Shown piece after piece: positions 51,243 through 60,358 of a stretch of DNA of 64,000 nt. The stretch spans positions 434,001-498,000 of the forward strand of contig NZ_VIWT01000006.1 in the NCBI RefSeq assembly GCF_007829815.1, given 5' to 3'. The translations under genes were made by a program, and so were the position numbers. A model generated the notes under the pieces. The model was not told the origin of the DNA. It ran no database searches and saw nothing but the letters and a program-made list of their open reading frames with translations. The first letter of the stretch is position 1. Every line of letters starts with the position of its first letter. Source of the DNA: Kitasatospora viridis. GTDB lineage: Bacteria; Actinomycetota; Actinomycetes; Streptomycetales; Streptomycetaceae.

Positions 51243-52790
51243 ATGTCCGACAACGAGCAGCCCGGCCCGCGCGCCGGTTCCGACCGGCGGGCGCCCCGCT
51301 CCCGGGGCGCACGGCACCGGATCCCGGCCCCCGCCCCGGCCCGCGAACAGGCCCGCCCGACCGCCGAGGCCGTGCCGGTCTCCTCGGGGGAGGGCGCGGA
51401 CGGCGGCGCCTGGTCCGACCGCGTGCTGCCGCTGCTGCGCACCCCGAGCACCGCCCGCCCGCCGGCCCCCGACGGCTCCGGGTCGGACCGGCCGGAGCCG
51501 GCCGACGCCGCGGCCGTGCTCGACCTCGCCCTGCTGGTCGGCGAGTTGATGCTGGCCAGCGGCGAGGCGGCGGAGGACGTCGAGGCGGCCATGCTGGCCG
51601 TCACCCGCGCCTACCGGGTCGGCCCGTGCGTGCCGCAGGTGATGTTCACCCGGGTGGCGATCTGCTACCAGCCGGGCACCGCCGAGCCGCCGCTCACGGC
51701 CGAGTGCTCGGTGCGCCGCCCGGCCGCCGACTACGGCCGGCTCACCGCGCTCTTCCGGCTGGTCACCGAGATCACCGCGGGCGGCATCGGCCTGGACGAC
51801 GCCCAGCGCCGGCTGGCCGCGGTGCGCCGGCGCGGCCGCCGCTACCCGGGCTGGGTCCAGGCGGTCGCCTGCGCCCTGCTGGCCGGGGCCGCGACCCTGC
51901 TGGTCGGCGGGCGGGCCGATGTCCGGGCCTGGCTGGTCTTCGGCAGCGCCGTGCTCGCGGCGCTGGCCGGCGACCGGCTCGCGGCGCTGGTGGCCCGGCA
52001 CGACCTGCCCGAGTTCTACCGCTTCGTGGTGGCCGCGGCCCCGGCCGCCGTGATCGGCATCCTGCTCTCCTTCAACGGCCTGCACCTGCGCGGCTCGGTG
52101 GTGATCACCGGCGGGCTGTACGCGCTGCTGCCCGGCTGGCCGATGGTGGCGGCGACCCAGGACGGCCTGGCCGGCTTCTACCTCACCGCCGCCGCCCGGC
52201 TGCTCGAATCGATGTACCTGATGATCGCCGTGGTGATCGGCGTGATGGCGGTGCTCTACGTCGGCGTCAACAACGGCGCCGACCTGGCGGCCGGGGACCT
52301 GCCGGCCCGGGCCTCCGACCCGCCGCTGCAGCTCACCGCCGCCGTGCTGCTCACCCTGGGGTGGGCGGTGCTGCTGAACACCGACCCGGGCGCGCTGCCC
52401 GCCGTCCTGCTGAACAGCGCCGCCGCCTGGACCACCTACGGGGTGGTGGTCCGGGCGGGCGGGGAGCCGATCATGGCCACCGGTCTGGCCGCCGTGCTGG
52501 TCGGCCTGTCGGGCCAGTTGATGGCCCGGGTCCGGGGCAGCTCCACGCTGCCGCACATCACGGCGGCGCTCGGCCCGCTGCTGCCCGGCTCGGTGCTCTA
52601 CTTCGGGCTGCTGGCCTTCGTCCGCGGCCGCTCCGACGCGGGGCTGCGCGGCGTGGGCTGCGCCTCGGCGATCGCGATGGCGCTGGCGATCGGCGTCAAC
52701 CTCGGCCGCGAGGTGGCCCGGCTCTTCCTGCCCGCGCCGGGCGTGGCCGCGCCGGTGCCCGAGCCCCGGCGGGGGCGGCACCGGCGCTGA
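51243..52790 (+). CDS. ThrE-family threonine/serine exporter
   Basis: ATG 51243; 515 residues. A ~90-residue Pro/Arg-rich N-terminus, then the DUF1212-type domain (LALLVGELMLASGEAAEDVEAA, PQVMFTRVAICYQ) and ~10 hydrophobic helices (WLVFGSAVLAALAGDRLAAL; ITAALGPLLPGSVLYFGLLAF). N-terminal DUF1212 and C-terminal DUF3815 halves fused as in ThrE of actinobacteria, where it exports Thr/Ser. Divergent genes on either side. Confidence 0.87.
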   Translation: MSDNEQPGPRAGSDRRAPRSRGARHRIPAPAPAREQARPTAEAVPVSSGEGADGGAWSDRVLPLLRTPSTARPPAPDGSGSDRPEPADAAAVLDLALLVGELMLASGEAAEDVEAAMLAVTRAYRVGPCVPQVMFTRVAICYQPGTAEPPLTAECSVRRPAADYGRLTALFRLVTEITAGGIGLDDAQRRLAAVRRRGRRYPGWVQAVACALLAGAATLLVGGRADVRAWLVFGSAVLAALAGDRLAALVARHDLPEFYRFVVAAAPAAVIGILLSFNGLHLRGSVVITGGLYALLPGWPMVAATQDGLAGFYLTAAARLLESMYLMIAVVIGVMAVLYVGVNNGADLAAGDLPARASDPPLQLTAAVLLTLGWAVLLNTDPGALPAVLLNSAAAWTTYGVVVRAGGEPIMATGLAAVLVGLSGQLMARVRGSSTLPHITAALGPLLPGSVLYFGLLAFVRGRSDAGLRGVGCASAIAMALAIGVNLGREVARLFLPAPGVAAPVPEPRRGRHRR

Positions 52791-52791
52791 A

Positions 52792-52835
52792 GCCCCGTCA
52801 AAAGGTGAGGCCCCGTCAGGGTGAGGCCGCGTCAG
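52792..52835. repeat. Short direct repeats between exporter and desaturase genes
   Basis: GCCCCGTCA(AAAGGTGAG) is followed by a second copy, GCCCCGTCAGGGTGAG, and a third partial GCCGCGTCAG, about 16-18 bp apart. The last supplies the stop of the desaturase (minus strand). Probably expansion of a short intergenic segment. Confidence 0.5.
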
Positions 52836-53881
52836 TGGTCGGCGCGCAGCGGCTCGCCGGTGCGGTGCAGGTGGCCGAAGATCTCGCGGTAGGAGCGCAG
52901 CAGGCCGGTCTGGTAGTAGGGGATGCCCTGCTCGGCGCAGAACTCGCGGGTGATCCGGGCGGCGCGGCCGAGCGCGGGGGTCGGCATGTTCGGGAACAGG
53001 TGGTGCTCGATCTGGTAGTTGAGGCCGCCCATCAGGCTGTCGGTCAGCAGGTTGCTGCGCACGTTGCGCGAGGTGAGCACCTGCCGGCGCAGGAAGTCGA
53101 GCTTCATCTCCGGCGTCACCATCAGCATGCCCTTGTGGTTCGGGGCGAAGACGCAGCCCAGGTAGAGCCCCAGCAGCGCCTGGTGCACGGCGAGGAAGGC
53201 CACCGCCTTGCCGGCCGGCATCGCGGCGAAGACCAGCCCGAAGTACCCGGCGAAGTGCGCGACCAGCAGCGCCCCCTCCAGCCACGGCCGCTTCACCGCG
53301 GGGCCGCGCAGCGCGCGGAAGCTGTTGTAGCTGAGGTTCAGCCCCTCCAGCAGGAGCAGCGGCACGAACAGGAAGGCCAGCCGCGCCCCGATGAACCGGG
53401 CCACCCCGTCGGCCTGCCGGGCCTGGCGCTGCGACCACACCACGATGTCCGGCGCGACGTCCGGGTCCCGCTCCTCGTGGTTCGGGTTGGCGTGGTGGCG
53501 GGTGTGCTTGGCCATCCACCAGCCGTAGCTCATGCCCATCAGCAGGTTCGCCGCGATCCGCCCGCCGATCTCGCTCGGCAGCCGCTTGCCGAACACCTGG
53601 CGGTGCGCCAGGTCGTGGGAGAGCAGGGCGACCTGGACGAAGACGACGGACAGCGCCGCCGCCAGCGCGAGCTGCCACCAGCTGTCGCCGAGCGCGAGCA
53701 CGCCCCACCAGCCGCCGGCGTAGGCCGCGAGCACCAGGCCGGATCGGACGGCGTAGTAGCCGGGCCGCCGGTCCAGCAGCCCGGCGGCGGCGATCCGGCG
53801 GCTGAGCCGGGCGAAGTCGCTGCCGGCGGCGGCCGGGTCCGAGGGGGCGGGGCGGGTGGTGGTCCGCTGTGGTGTGGGCAT
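52832..53881 (-). CDS. Membrane fatty-acid desaturase
   Basis: 349 residues, ATG 53881. The three histidine boxes are exact: HDLAH (~residue 88), HTRHH (~125), and QIEHHLF (~290). QIEHH with a preceding long spacer is typical of front-end/acyl-lipid desaturases. Four hydrophobic helices in two pairs (VALAAALSVVFVQVALLSHD; LLVAHFAGYFGLVFAAM). Introduces double bonds into lipid acyl chains, with ferredoxin/ferredoxin reductase partners elsewhere. Likely used for fluidity control. Confidence 0.88.
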   Translation of the reverse strand: MPTPQRTTTRPAPSDPAAAGSDFARLSRRIAAAGLLDRRPGYYAVRSGLVLAAYAGGWWGVLALGDSWWQLALAAALSVVFVQVALLSHDLAHRQVFGKRLPSEIGGRIAANLLMGMSYGWWMAKHTRHHANPNHEERDPDVAPDIVVWSQRQARQADGVARFIGARLAFLFVPLLLLEGLNLSYNSFRALRGPAVKRPWLEGALLVAHFAGYFGLVFAAMPAGKAVAFLAVHQALLGLYLGCVFAPNHKGMLMVTPEMKLDFLRRQVLTSRNVRSNLLTDSLMGGLNYQIEHHLFPNMPTPALGRAARITREFCAEQGIPYYQTGLLRSYREIFGHLHRTGEPLRADH

Positions 53882-53977
53882 GCCCCGAGTCTGCTGTGCG
53901 GGGCGCCGCCGAAGAACGGGGGAAGCACCCGTCCTGTCCGGGGGGCTAACCCCCGCACCGCCCCTGGTGCTGGCCCG

Positions 53978-54736
53978 TCAGCCGCCCCAGGGCGCGGCCG
54001 GTACCCGGGCGTCGACGTGACGCTCCGTCAGGTCGATGGTGGTCGGCGGACCGCTGTCGGCGCCGCGCAGTTCGAGGCGGCGCAGGTTCCCGTCCTGGTC
54101 CACCCAGTAGACGAGGTGCGACTGCCCGGCGGCGGCGTCGCGCGGCAGCGGTCCGGAGAAGACGCCGTAGCGGTGGCCGTCGAGCTGCTCGTCGCGCAGC
54201 CAGCGGGCGCCGGACTGGGCGAGCAGCTCGGCGTTGTCGGGGCGGTCGGCGGCGACGGCCATGGTCAGCCGCAGCGCGGTGTCGAGCCGGTCGGTGGTGT
54301 AGGCGCGCGGCGACCAGGCCTGCGGGGGCATCTGGTCGGCCGTCAGCGCGAGGGCGGCCGGGCCGGGGTCGGCGGGCTGCTTGCCGGGGGCGACCCCGAC
54401 CCCGTTCCCGTCCCAGGCGAGCAGGCCCGGTCCGCCGACGCCGTCGGTGGTGTAGGAGCCGACGGCGTGGTGGGCGCGGAAGTCCACCAGCCCGTGCACC
54501 AGGGTGCGGGTGCCGTCGCTGGGCACCGTGATGTCCACCAGCACCGGGCTGGCCTCGTAACTGGTGAGCCGGGAGAGCGCGAGCCGGGCGGCCTCGTCCG
54601 TGGTCACCGGACGGCTGGCGGGCGCGCCGTGCCCGGGCAGGGCCAGCAGCAGGCCGGCCGCGAGCAGGCCGGTCAGCGCGGTCGCGGTGGTGGCCAGCGG
54701 CCTGGACCGGACGGCCGAGAACACGGCTGGTGACAT
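53978..54736 (-). CDS. Secreted or membrane-anchored protein of unknown function
   Basis: ATG 54736 (MSPAVFSAVRSRPLATTA) with AGGAGG; 252 residues. An N-terminal hydrophobic stretch (ATALTGLLAAGLLLALPG) acts as a signal peptide or anchor; an external domain follows without cysteines. VLVDITVPSDGTRTLVHGLV, HAVGSYTTDGVGGPGLLAWD and HLVYWVDQDGNLRRLELRG suggest a beta-rich repeating structure. Family not recognised. Confidence 0.65.
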   Translation of the reverse strand: MSPAVFSAVRSRPLATTATALTGLLAAGLLLALPGHGAPASRPVTTDEAARLALSRLTSYEASPVLVDITVPSDGTRTLVHGLVDFRAHHAVGSYTTDGVGGPGLLAWDGNGVGVAPGKQPADPGPAALALTADQMPPQAWSPRAYTTDRLDTALRLTMAVAADRPDNAELLAQSGARWLRDEQLDGHRYGVFSGPLPRDAAAGQSHLVYWVDQDGNLRRLELRGADSGPPTTIDLTERHVDARVPAAPWGG

Positions 54737-54845
54737 GCGGGTTCCTCCTCGTCGCACTGAGCCGGCCCAGCTCAGCGGGCGGCCGGTGGCGGGTCAAGGA
54801 GCGGGGCCGCCGGCCGGCGGGCAAATCCACCCGTTGGGCACAGCA

Positions 54846-54879
54846 CAGCGGGGTGGGACCGGATGGTCCCACCCCGCTG
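54846..54879 (-). terminator. Terminator of the surface-protein gene
   Basis: CAGCGGGGTGGGACC at 54846-54860, a 4-base loop, and its exact complement at 54865-54879: a 15-bp stem 26 bases past the stop of the LPKTG protein. Confidence 0.8.
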
Positions 54880-54904
54880 ACGGATGCTCAGTCGGCCTCG
54901 TGCA

Positions 54905-57900
54905 TCACGCCTTCCGGTTGCGGCGGATCCGCCGGCCGATCAGCACCAGCCCGCCGCCGCCGACCAGCAGCAGCGCGCTGAGCAGGCCGACCGGCAGCGT
55001 CGAGGAGCCGGTCTTGGGCAGCTCCGGCTCGTGCTTGTCGACCACGGTGACGCGCACGCCCGCCTGGGCGTTGTCGGCGGTCAGCGTCAGCGGACCGAAC
55101 TTCGCCGGGCTGGGCAGCTGGTAGCCGTCGGGCGCCTTGGTCTCCTGCCAGTAGTAGGTGCCGAGCCCGACCGTCGCCGAGCAGGTGCCGTCGCCGACCG
55201 TGGTGCAGGGCCCGCCGACCGGGGTGCCGTCCGCCTTCAGCAGCTGGAAGACGGCGCCCGCCAGGGGCTTGCCCTGCGGGTCGGTCTTCAGCACCGTGAC
55301 CCGACCCGTCATCGGCTGGTCCACGGCGGTGACGGAGACGCCCTGGGCGGCGTTCTGCAGGGTGAGCACCAGCGGTCCGAACAGGGCGGGGCTGGGCAGC
55401 TGGTAGCCGTCGGGGGCCTTGGACTCCTGCCAGTAGTAGGTGCCGAGCTCGACGGTGGCGGTGCACTTGCCGTCGGCCCCCGTGGTGCACGGCGAGCCGA
55501 CCGGGTTGTGGTTCTGGTCGAGCAGCAGGAAGACCGCGCCGGCCAGCGGCTTGCCCTGCGGGTCCGTCTTGCGGACGGTGACCGCGCCGGGCTTGGGCTG
55601 GTCGACGGCGGTGGTGCTGACACCGGCCTGGTGGTTGTCGGAGGTGAGCACGAGCGGTCCGAAGACCGCCGGGTCGGGCAGCTGGTAGCCGTCCGGTGCC
55701 TGGGTCTCCTGCCAGTAGTAGCTGCCCAGGCCGACCGTCGCCGAGCACTTGCCGTCGGCGCCCGTGGTGCAGGGCTGGCCGATCGGGGAGCGGTCCGCCT
55801 TCAGCAGCTGGAAGACGGCGCCCGCGAGCGGCTTGCCCTGCTGGTCGGTCTTCAGCACCGTGACCTGACCGGTCATCGGCTGGTCCGTCACGGTCACCGT
55901 GACGCCCTGCCGGTGGTTGGCCGGGGTGAGCACCAGCGGTCCGAAGACCGAGGGGGTCGGCAGCAGGTAGCCGCCCGGGGCGGCGGTCTCCTCCCAGTAG
56001 TAGGTGCCGAGCCCCACGGTGGCGCTGCACCTGCCGTCGGTCCCGGTGGTGCAGGGCTGGCCGATCGGCGCGCGGTTCTGGTCGAGCAGCTGGAACACCG
56101 CACCGGCCAGCGGCCGGCCCTCCGGGTCGACCTTGGTGACGGAGACCTGACCCGTCATCGGCTGGTCGACCGCCGTGACGGAGACGCCCTGCCGGTGGTT
56201 GTCACTGGTCAGCGTGAGCGGTCCGAAGACGGCCGGGTCGGGCAGCTCGTAGCCGTTGGGTGCCTGCGTCTCCTGCCAGTAGTAGGTGCCGAGCCCCACG
56301 GTGGCGCTGCACCTGCCGTCGGTGCCGGTGGTGCAGGGGCTGCCGATCGGCGCGTGGTCGTGGCCGAGCAGCTGGAAGACGGCGCCGGCCAGCGGGTTGC
56401 CCTGCGGGTCGGTCTTCAGCACGCTGACCTGACCCGTCATCGGCTGGTCGACGGCGGTCACCGAGACGCCCTGGTGGGAGTTCTGCACGGTGAGCACCAG
56501 CGGTCCGAAGACGGCCGGGTCGGGCAGCTCGTAGCCGGCGGGTGCCTGGGTCTCCTGCCAGTAGTAGGTGCCGGGGTCGACCGTGGCCGAGCAGATGCCC
56601 GAGGCGGGCGTGGTGCAGGGCTGGCCGATGGGGGAGTGGTTCTGGTCCTGGAGCTGGAAGACGGCGCCGGCCAGCGGGTTGCCCTGCGGGTCGGTCTTGA
56701 GGACGCTCACCGCGCCGGGCGCGGGCCGGTTGGTCGCCGTGGTGCTGACGCCCTGCTGGTAGTTGGCGGCGGTGAGGACCAGCGGCCCGAAGACGGCCGG
56801 CTCCGGCAGCTGGTAGCCGGCGGGTGCCTGGGTCTCCTGCCAGTAGTAGGTGCCGAGCCGGACGACGGCCGAGCAGATGCCGTCGGCACCGGTGGTGCAG
56901 GGCTGGCCGATGGGGGAGTGGTCCTGGCCCTGGAGCTGGAAGACGGCGCCGGCCAGCGGGTTGCCCTGCGGGTCGACCTTGAGGACCTTCACGGTGCCGG
57001 TCATCGGCTGGTCGACGGCCGTGACCGTCACGCCCGCCTGGTAGTTGGCCGCGGTGAGCACCATCAGGGTGGACCGCGCCGGGTTGGGCAGCAGGTAGCC
57101 GGCGGGTGCCTGGGTCTCCTGCCAGTAGTAGCTGCCGAGCCCGACCGTGGCCGAGCAGGTACCGTCGGCGCCGGTGGTGCAGGGCTGGCCGACCGCAGTG
57201 CCGTCCTCCTTGTAGAGCTGGAAGACCGCGCCGGCCAGCGGGTTGCCCTGCGGGTCGGACTTGATGACGCTCACCCGGCCGGTGATCGGCTGGTCGTTGG
57301 CGACCACGCTGACCCCCGCCTGGTGGTTGGCGGCGGTGAGGACCAGCGGTCCGAAGACGGCCGGGTCCGGCAGCAGATAGCCGTTGGGTGCCTGGGTCTC
57401 CTGCCAGTAGTAGGTGCCGAGCCCGACGGTGGCCGAACACCTGCCGTCGTTGCCGGTGGTGCAGGGGGTGCCGACCATGGTGTCCGGGTTCGGGCCGGTG
57501 GTCTGCAGCCCGGTGCCGCCGTTGGTCTTCTTCCACAGCTGGAAGACCGCGCCCGGCAGCGGGTTGCCCTGCGGATCGGCCTTGGTCACCGTGACCTGAC
57601 CGGTCATCGGCTGGTCGATCGCGGTGGTGCTCACCCCGGCCTGGTAGTTCGCCATGGTGAGGTCCAGCGGTCCGAAGACCGCCGGGTTGGGTAGCTCGAA
57701 CCCGTTGGGTGCCTGGGTCTCCTGCCAGTAGTAGGTGCCCAGGCCGACGTTCGCGGTGCACCTGCCGTCGTTGCCGGTGGTGCAGGGGGCGCCGACCGTG
57801 GCGTCAGCGTTCGGGCCGGTGGTCTGCAACCCGGGGTTGCCGTTGGTCTTGCGCCAGAGCTGGAAGGTGGCGCCGGCCAGCGGGTTGCCCTGCGGGTCCG

Positions 57901-60151
57901 TCTTGGTGATGCTCACGTTGCCGGTCGGCTGGTAGTAGCCGAAGTCGTAGGTGTGGTTGTTCTCGCCGGGCCCGCCGGTGGTGATGGCGATCTCGGGGTA
58001 CGTGCCGCCCGGCGGCACCACGCCCTTGTTGTCGACGAAGCGGTTGGTGCCGGCGTTCGCCTGGGTGACGGTCCACCGGTAGAGCGGGCCGCCGGGGGCG
58101 TAGTCGGCGGGCAGGTCGACCCGGATCGTGTACCGGGTGTGCGGCAGCAGGCCACCGGTCACGTTGCTGTTGTCGAAGTAGTACTCACCGCGCGCGGTGG
58201 TCCGCATCGTGCCGACCACGGTGTTGTTCGCGTCGTACAGCCGCACCGTGGCGCCGACCACCGGATTCTCACCGGGGTCCTGGATGCCGTTGCGGTTGAC
58301 GTCGTACCAGACCCGGTTGCCGATCTGCAGCGGCGCCTCGTCGCACATCACTTCGAGGTCGGCCATCGAGCCGCCCTTGCCGAAGGCCGTGGTGAGCCGG
58401 TTGCCCATCTGGGCGGTGGTCGAGGTGCTGCCGTCGCGGTTCACGAAACCGGTGCCGCCGGTGTAGGTGGTCACGCCGTCGGGGTCCACCGCCGAGCTGG
58501 CGATGGTCGACTCCACCTTGGAGAGCGCGATCCCGGAGTACATCGCGTTGTTGTGGTACGTGGTGCGCTGCTGGGCGTAGTAGTTCTGGCCGCGGTTCCC
58601 GGTCTTGCCGCAGCCGAGGTTCTCGGCCATCACGAACATGCCGTTCGCGCCGGCACAGGCCTTGGTGAGCGCCCCGCCCGAGGCGGGCACGAAGAGACCG
58701 CCCTTGGCCCTGGCGCGCTGGCCTTGGCCGATCTGGTCGGTGAGGCGGTCGCGGAAGCTGAGGATCAGCGAGCCGTCGGTGTCCACCTCGATGTCCGAGA
58801 GCATCGGCTCGGGGTTGGCGTAGTAGGTGGTGCCGCAGGCGGTGCCGTTCTGGGTGGTCGGGATGGTGTCCGACCACGGGAACCAGCCCGCGCCCGGGCA
58901 CGGGGCGATGCTGAACGAGGCCAGGCGCGGGTAGTCGAGCGGCTGGTCGAGGATCACCGGCCCGAAGGTGCCGGCCACCGGGTCGAAGGTGCGCACGATC
59001 GCCCGCATGTCCGAGACGCTCTGGGTCGACTCGCCGGAGCAGACCCCGCCCACGTAGACCACGCCGTCCTGGATCCCCAGGCCGTACGGGCGCCAGTCAC
59101 CGGCCGCCGGGCACGCGGTGGTCGGGCCGGGGATCGGGTAGACCGCCCTGGGCGCGGTCGCCGTGCGCTGGGTCGCGTCGTAGCGGTAGAGCTGACGGTC
59201 GGCCAGGTTGACGGCGTAGAGGTCCTGGCCGTCCTCCGAGACGTCGACGTCGCCCAGCGCCTCCTTGGCCACGGCCGGCGCGAACGCCAGGTCCATGTCG
59301 GTGGTGAAGTCGTGCGCCGAGGTGCCGGTGTCCGGCACGGTGGCGAAGAGCGTGGTCGTGTTGGTGGCGCGGTCGGTCAGGTAGATCCCGCCGCTGCCGC
59401 CCGGACCGTAGGCGGAGCCGCGGTGCGCGGTCGCACCGCTGAAGATCCACCTGCGCTGCTTGCTGTAGCCGATGCCGTACACCGAGCCGGTGTCGGTCCT
59501 GGTGGCCAGGTTGGTGGTCTGGTTGTCGTTCCCGCGCGCGTGGTAGGGGAAGCTCACCAGGGTGCGGGTGCCCGTGTCGGCCGGGGTGACGTCGCTGCGG
59601 ATGCAGGCGGTGACCAGCGGCGCGTTGTCCTGGCAGTAGTCGCCCGGGTTCCACAGGCCGGTGGTGTACGAGACGTTCCGGCCGCCCGCGAGGTTGACGA
59701 ACTCCTCGGTGCTGCTCAGCTGGTTGGGCGCGCCGGCCAGGCCCTGCCGGCTGGCGAAGGCGGAGAAGAGCACGCCGGGCTTGGGGTTGATCACCTGGAC
59801 CCGGTAGGTGCCGCCGGTCAGGCCGCTGGTCCCGGCGTTCAGCGTGACGGTGCCGTCGGCGGCGGTGGTGCCGCTGATCGTGGTGCCCGCGTCGTCGGTG
59901 AGGTTGACCGTGACGCCGGACATGCCGGGCTCCAGTGCGGCGCCCTGCCAGACTCCGCTGGCCGTGACGGCGCGGATCACCCGCACCGTCACCGAGCCGT
60001 CGCCGGCCTGGGCCTCGGCGGTGTGGACGAGGGCGCCGAGGTAGCCGGCGGCGAGCGTGAGGACCGTGCCGGCGGCGGCGAGCCGGCGCCGGCGCTTGGG
60101 TGGGCCGCCGCGCGGCGGCCGGGCCCCGAAGGGCCGAGGAATGTCGAACAC
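54905..60151 (-). CDS. LPKTG-anchored surface protein with ten SpaA/Cna-B-like repeats
   Basis: About 1748 residues. I start at GTG 60151 (VFDIPRPFGARPPRGG), after GAAAGG 12 bases upstream; GTG 60184 lacks an SD. Signal peptide, ~600-residue adhesin-like head, an SdrD-type B domain (IGNRVWYDVNRNGIQDPGEN), then ten ~94-residue repeats of the SpaA/Cna-B fold, each with a KxDPQGxPLAGAVFQL opening, a cysteine pair (PCTTGxDGxC), and YYWQETQAPxGY. Lys, Glu and an Asp (in VDQP) are placed for a spontaneous isopeptide bond as in CnaB2. The end is LPKTGSSTLPVGLL, a transmembrane helix and a basic tail: a sortase signal. No sortase is in the window. Confidence 0.87.
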   Translation of the reverse strand: MFDIPRPFGARPPRGGPPKRRRRLAAAGTVLTLAAGYLGALVHTAEAQAGDGSVTVRVIRAVTASGVWQGAALEPGMSGVTVNLTDDAGTTISGTTAADGTVTLNAGTSGLTGGTYRVQVINPKPGVLFSAFASRQGLAGAPNQLSSTEEFVNLAGGRNVSYTTGLWNPGDYCQDNAPLVTACIRSDVTPADTGTRTLVSFPYHARGNDNQTTNLATRTDTGSVYGIGYSKQRRWIFSGATAHRGSAYGPGGSGGIYLTDRATNTTTLFATVPDTGTSAHDFTTDMDLAFAPAVAKEALGDVDVSEDGQDLYAVNLADRQLYRYDATQRTATAPRAVYPIPGPTTACPAAGDWRPYGLGIQDGVVYVGGVCSGESTQSVSDMRAIVRTFDPVAGTFGPVILDQPLDYPRLASFSIAPCPGAGWFPWSDTIPTTQNGTACGTTYYANPEPMLSDIEVDTDGSLILSFRDRLTDQIGQGQRARAKGGLFVPASGGALTKACAGANGMFVMAENLGCGKTGNRGQNYYAQQRTTYHNNAMYSGIALSKVESTIASSAVDPDGVTTYTGGTGFVNRDGSTSTTAQMGNRLTTAFGKGGSMADLEVMCDEAPLQIGNRVWYDVNRNGIQDPGENPVVGATVRLYDANNTVVGTMRTTARGEYYFDNSNVTGGLLPHTRYTIRVDLPADYAPGGPLYRWTVTQANAGTNRFVDNKGVVPPGGTYPEIAITTGGPGENNHTYDFGYYQPTGNVSITKTDPQGNPLAGATFQLWRKTNGNPGLQTTGPNADATVGAPCTTGNDGRCTANVGLGTYYWQETQAPNGFELPNPAVFGPLDLTMANYQAGVSTTAIDQPMTGQVTVTKADPQGNPLPGAVFQLWKKTNGGTGLQTTGPNPDTMVGTPCTTGNDGRCSATVGLGTYYWQETQAPNGYLLPDPAVFGPLVLTAANHQAGVSVVANDQPITGRVSVIKSDPQGNPLAGAVFQLYKEDGTAVGQPCTTGADGTCSATVGLGSYYWQETQAPAGYLLPNPARSTLMVLTAANYQAGVTVTAVDQPMTGTVKVLKVDPQGNPLAGAVFQLQGQDHSPIGQPCTTGADGICSAVVRLGTYYWQETQAPAGYQLPEPAVFGPLVLTAANYQQGVSTTATNRPAPGAVSVLKTDPQGNPLAGAVFQLQDQNHSPIGQPCTTPASGICSATVDPGTYYWQETQAPAGYELPDPAVFGPLVLTVQNSHQGVSVTAVDQPMTGQVSVLKTDPQGNPLAGAVFQLLGHDHAPIGSPCTTGTDGRCSATVGLGTYYWQETQAPNGYELPDPAVFGPLTLTSDNHRQGVSVTAVDQPMTGQVSVTKVDPEGRPLAGAVFQLLDQNRAPIGQPCTTGTDGRCSATVGLGTYYWEETAAPGGYLLPTPSVFGPLVLTPANHRQGVTVTVTDQPMTGQVTVLKTDQQGKPLAGAVFQLLKADRSPIGQPCTTGADGKCSATVGLGSYYWQETQAPDGYQLPDPAVFGPLVLTSDNHQAGVSTTAVDQPKPGAVTVRKTDPQGKPLAGAVFLLLDQNHNPVGSPCTTGADGKCTATVELGTYYWQESKAPDGYQLPSPALFGPLVLTLQNAAQGVSVTAVDQPMTGRVTVLKTDPQGKPLAGAVFQLLKADGTPVGGPCTTVGDGTCSATVGLGTYYWQETKAPDGYQLPSPAKFGPLTLTADNAQAGVRVTVVDKHEPELPKTGSSTLPVGLLSALLLVGGGGLVLIGRRIRRNRKA
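55040..57920 (-). repeat. Ten tandem ~285-bp repeats encoding Cna-B-like domains
   Basis: The conserved word TCATCGGCTGGTC (minus-strand P-M-T-G region) recurs at intervals of roughly 280-290 bp across most of this stretch. Translated copies are near-identical at the openings but differ in the loop after FQL (QDQNHSPIG, QGQDHSPIG, LGHDHAPIG and so on). Two N-terminal copies carry a 15-residue insert (LQTTGPN). High similarity makes copy number likely to change by recombination. Confidence 0.9.
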
Positions 60152-60358
60152 CGTGTCGCGACGCCTTTCGTGAGGGTGAATCACCAGGCTGAATATTGAC
60201 GGCCGGAATCCGGGCGGACGGAATTATCGTTCGAGAATCGCCGTCATCCGTTCATGTGTTTCAGTCGGTTGGGCGAGAAATTGCCTACCGGATTTATCGG
60301 CGGATGGTATTACTGAGTGCTTTTTGTGGGCGTCGGAGAACCCGCTAAACAAGGCCCC

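Noticed and set aside
51119..54733. 1204-codon plus frame across ThrE and desaturase genes
   Set aside because: Contradicts two well-supported genes, including one on the opposite strand with exact histidine boxes.
57953..60199. 748-codon plus frame opposite the LPKTG protein head
   Set aside because: No motif, skewed composition, and antisense to a well-supported secreted protein.
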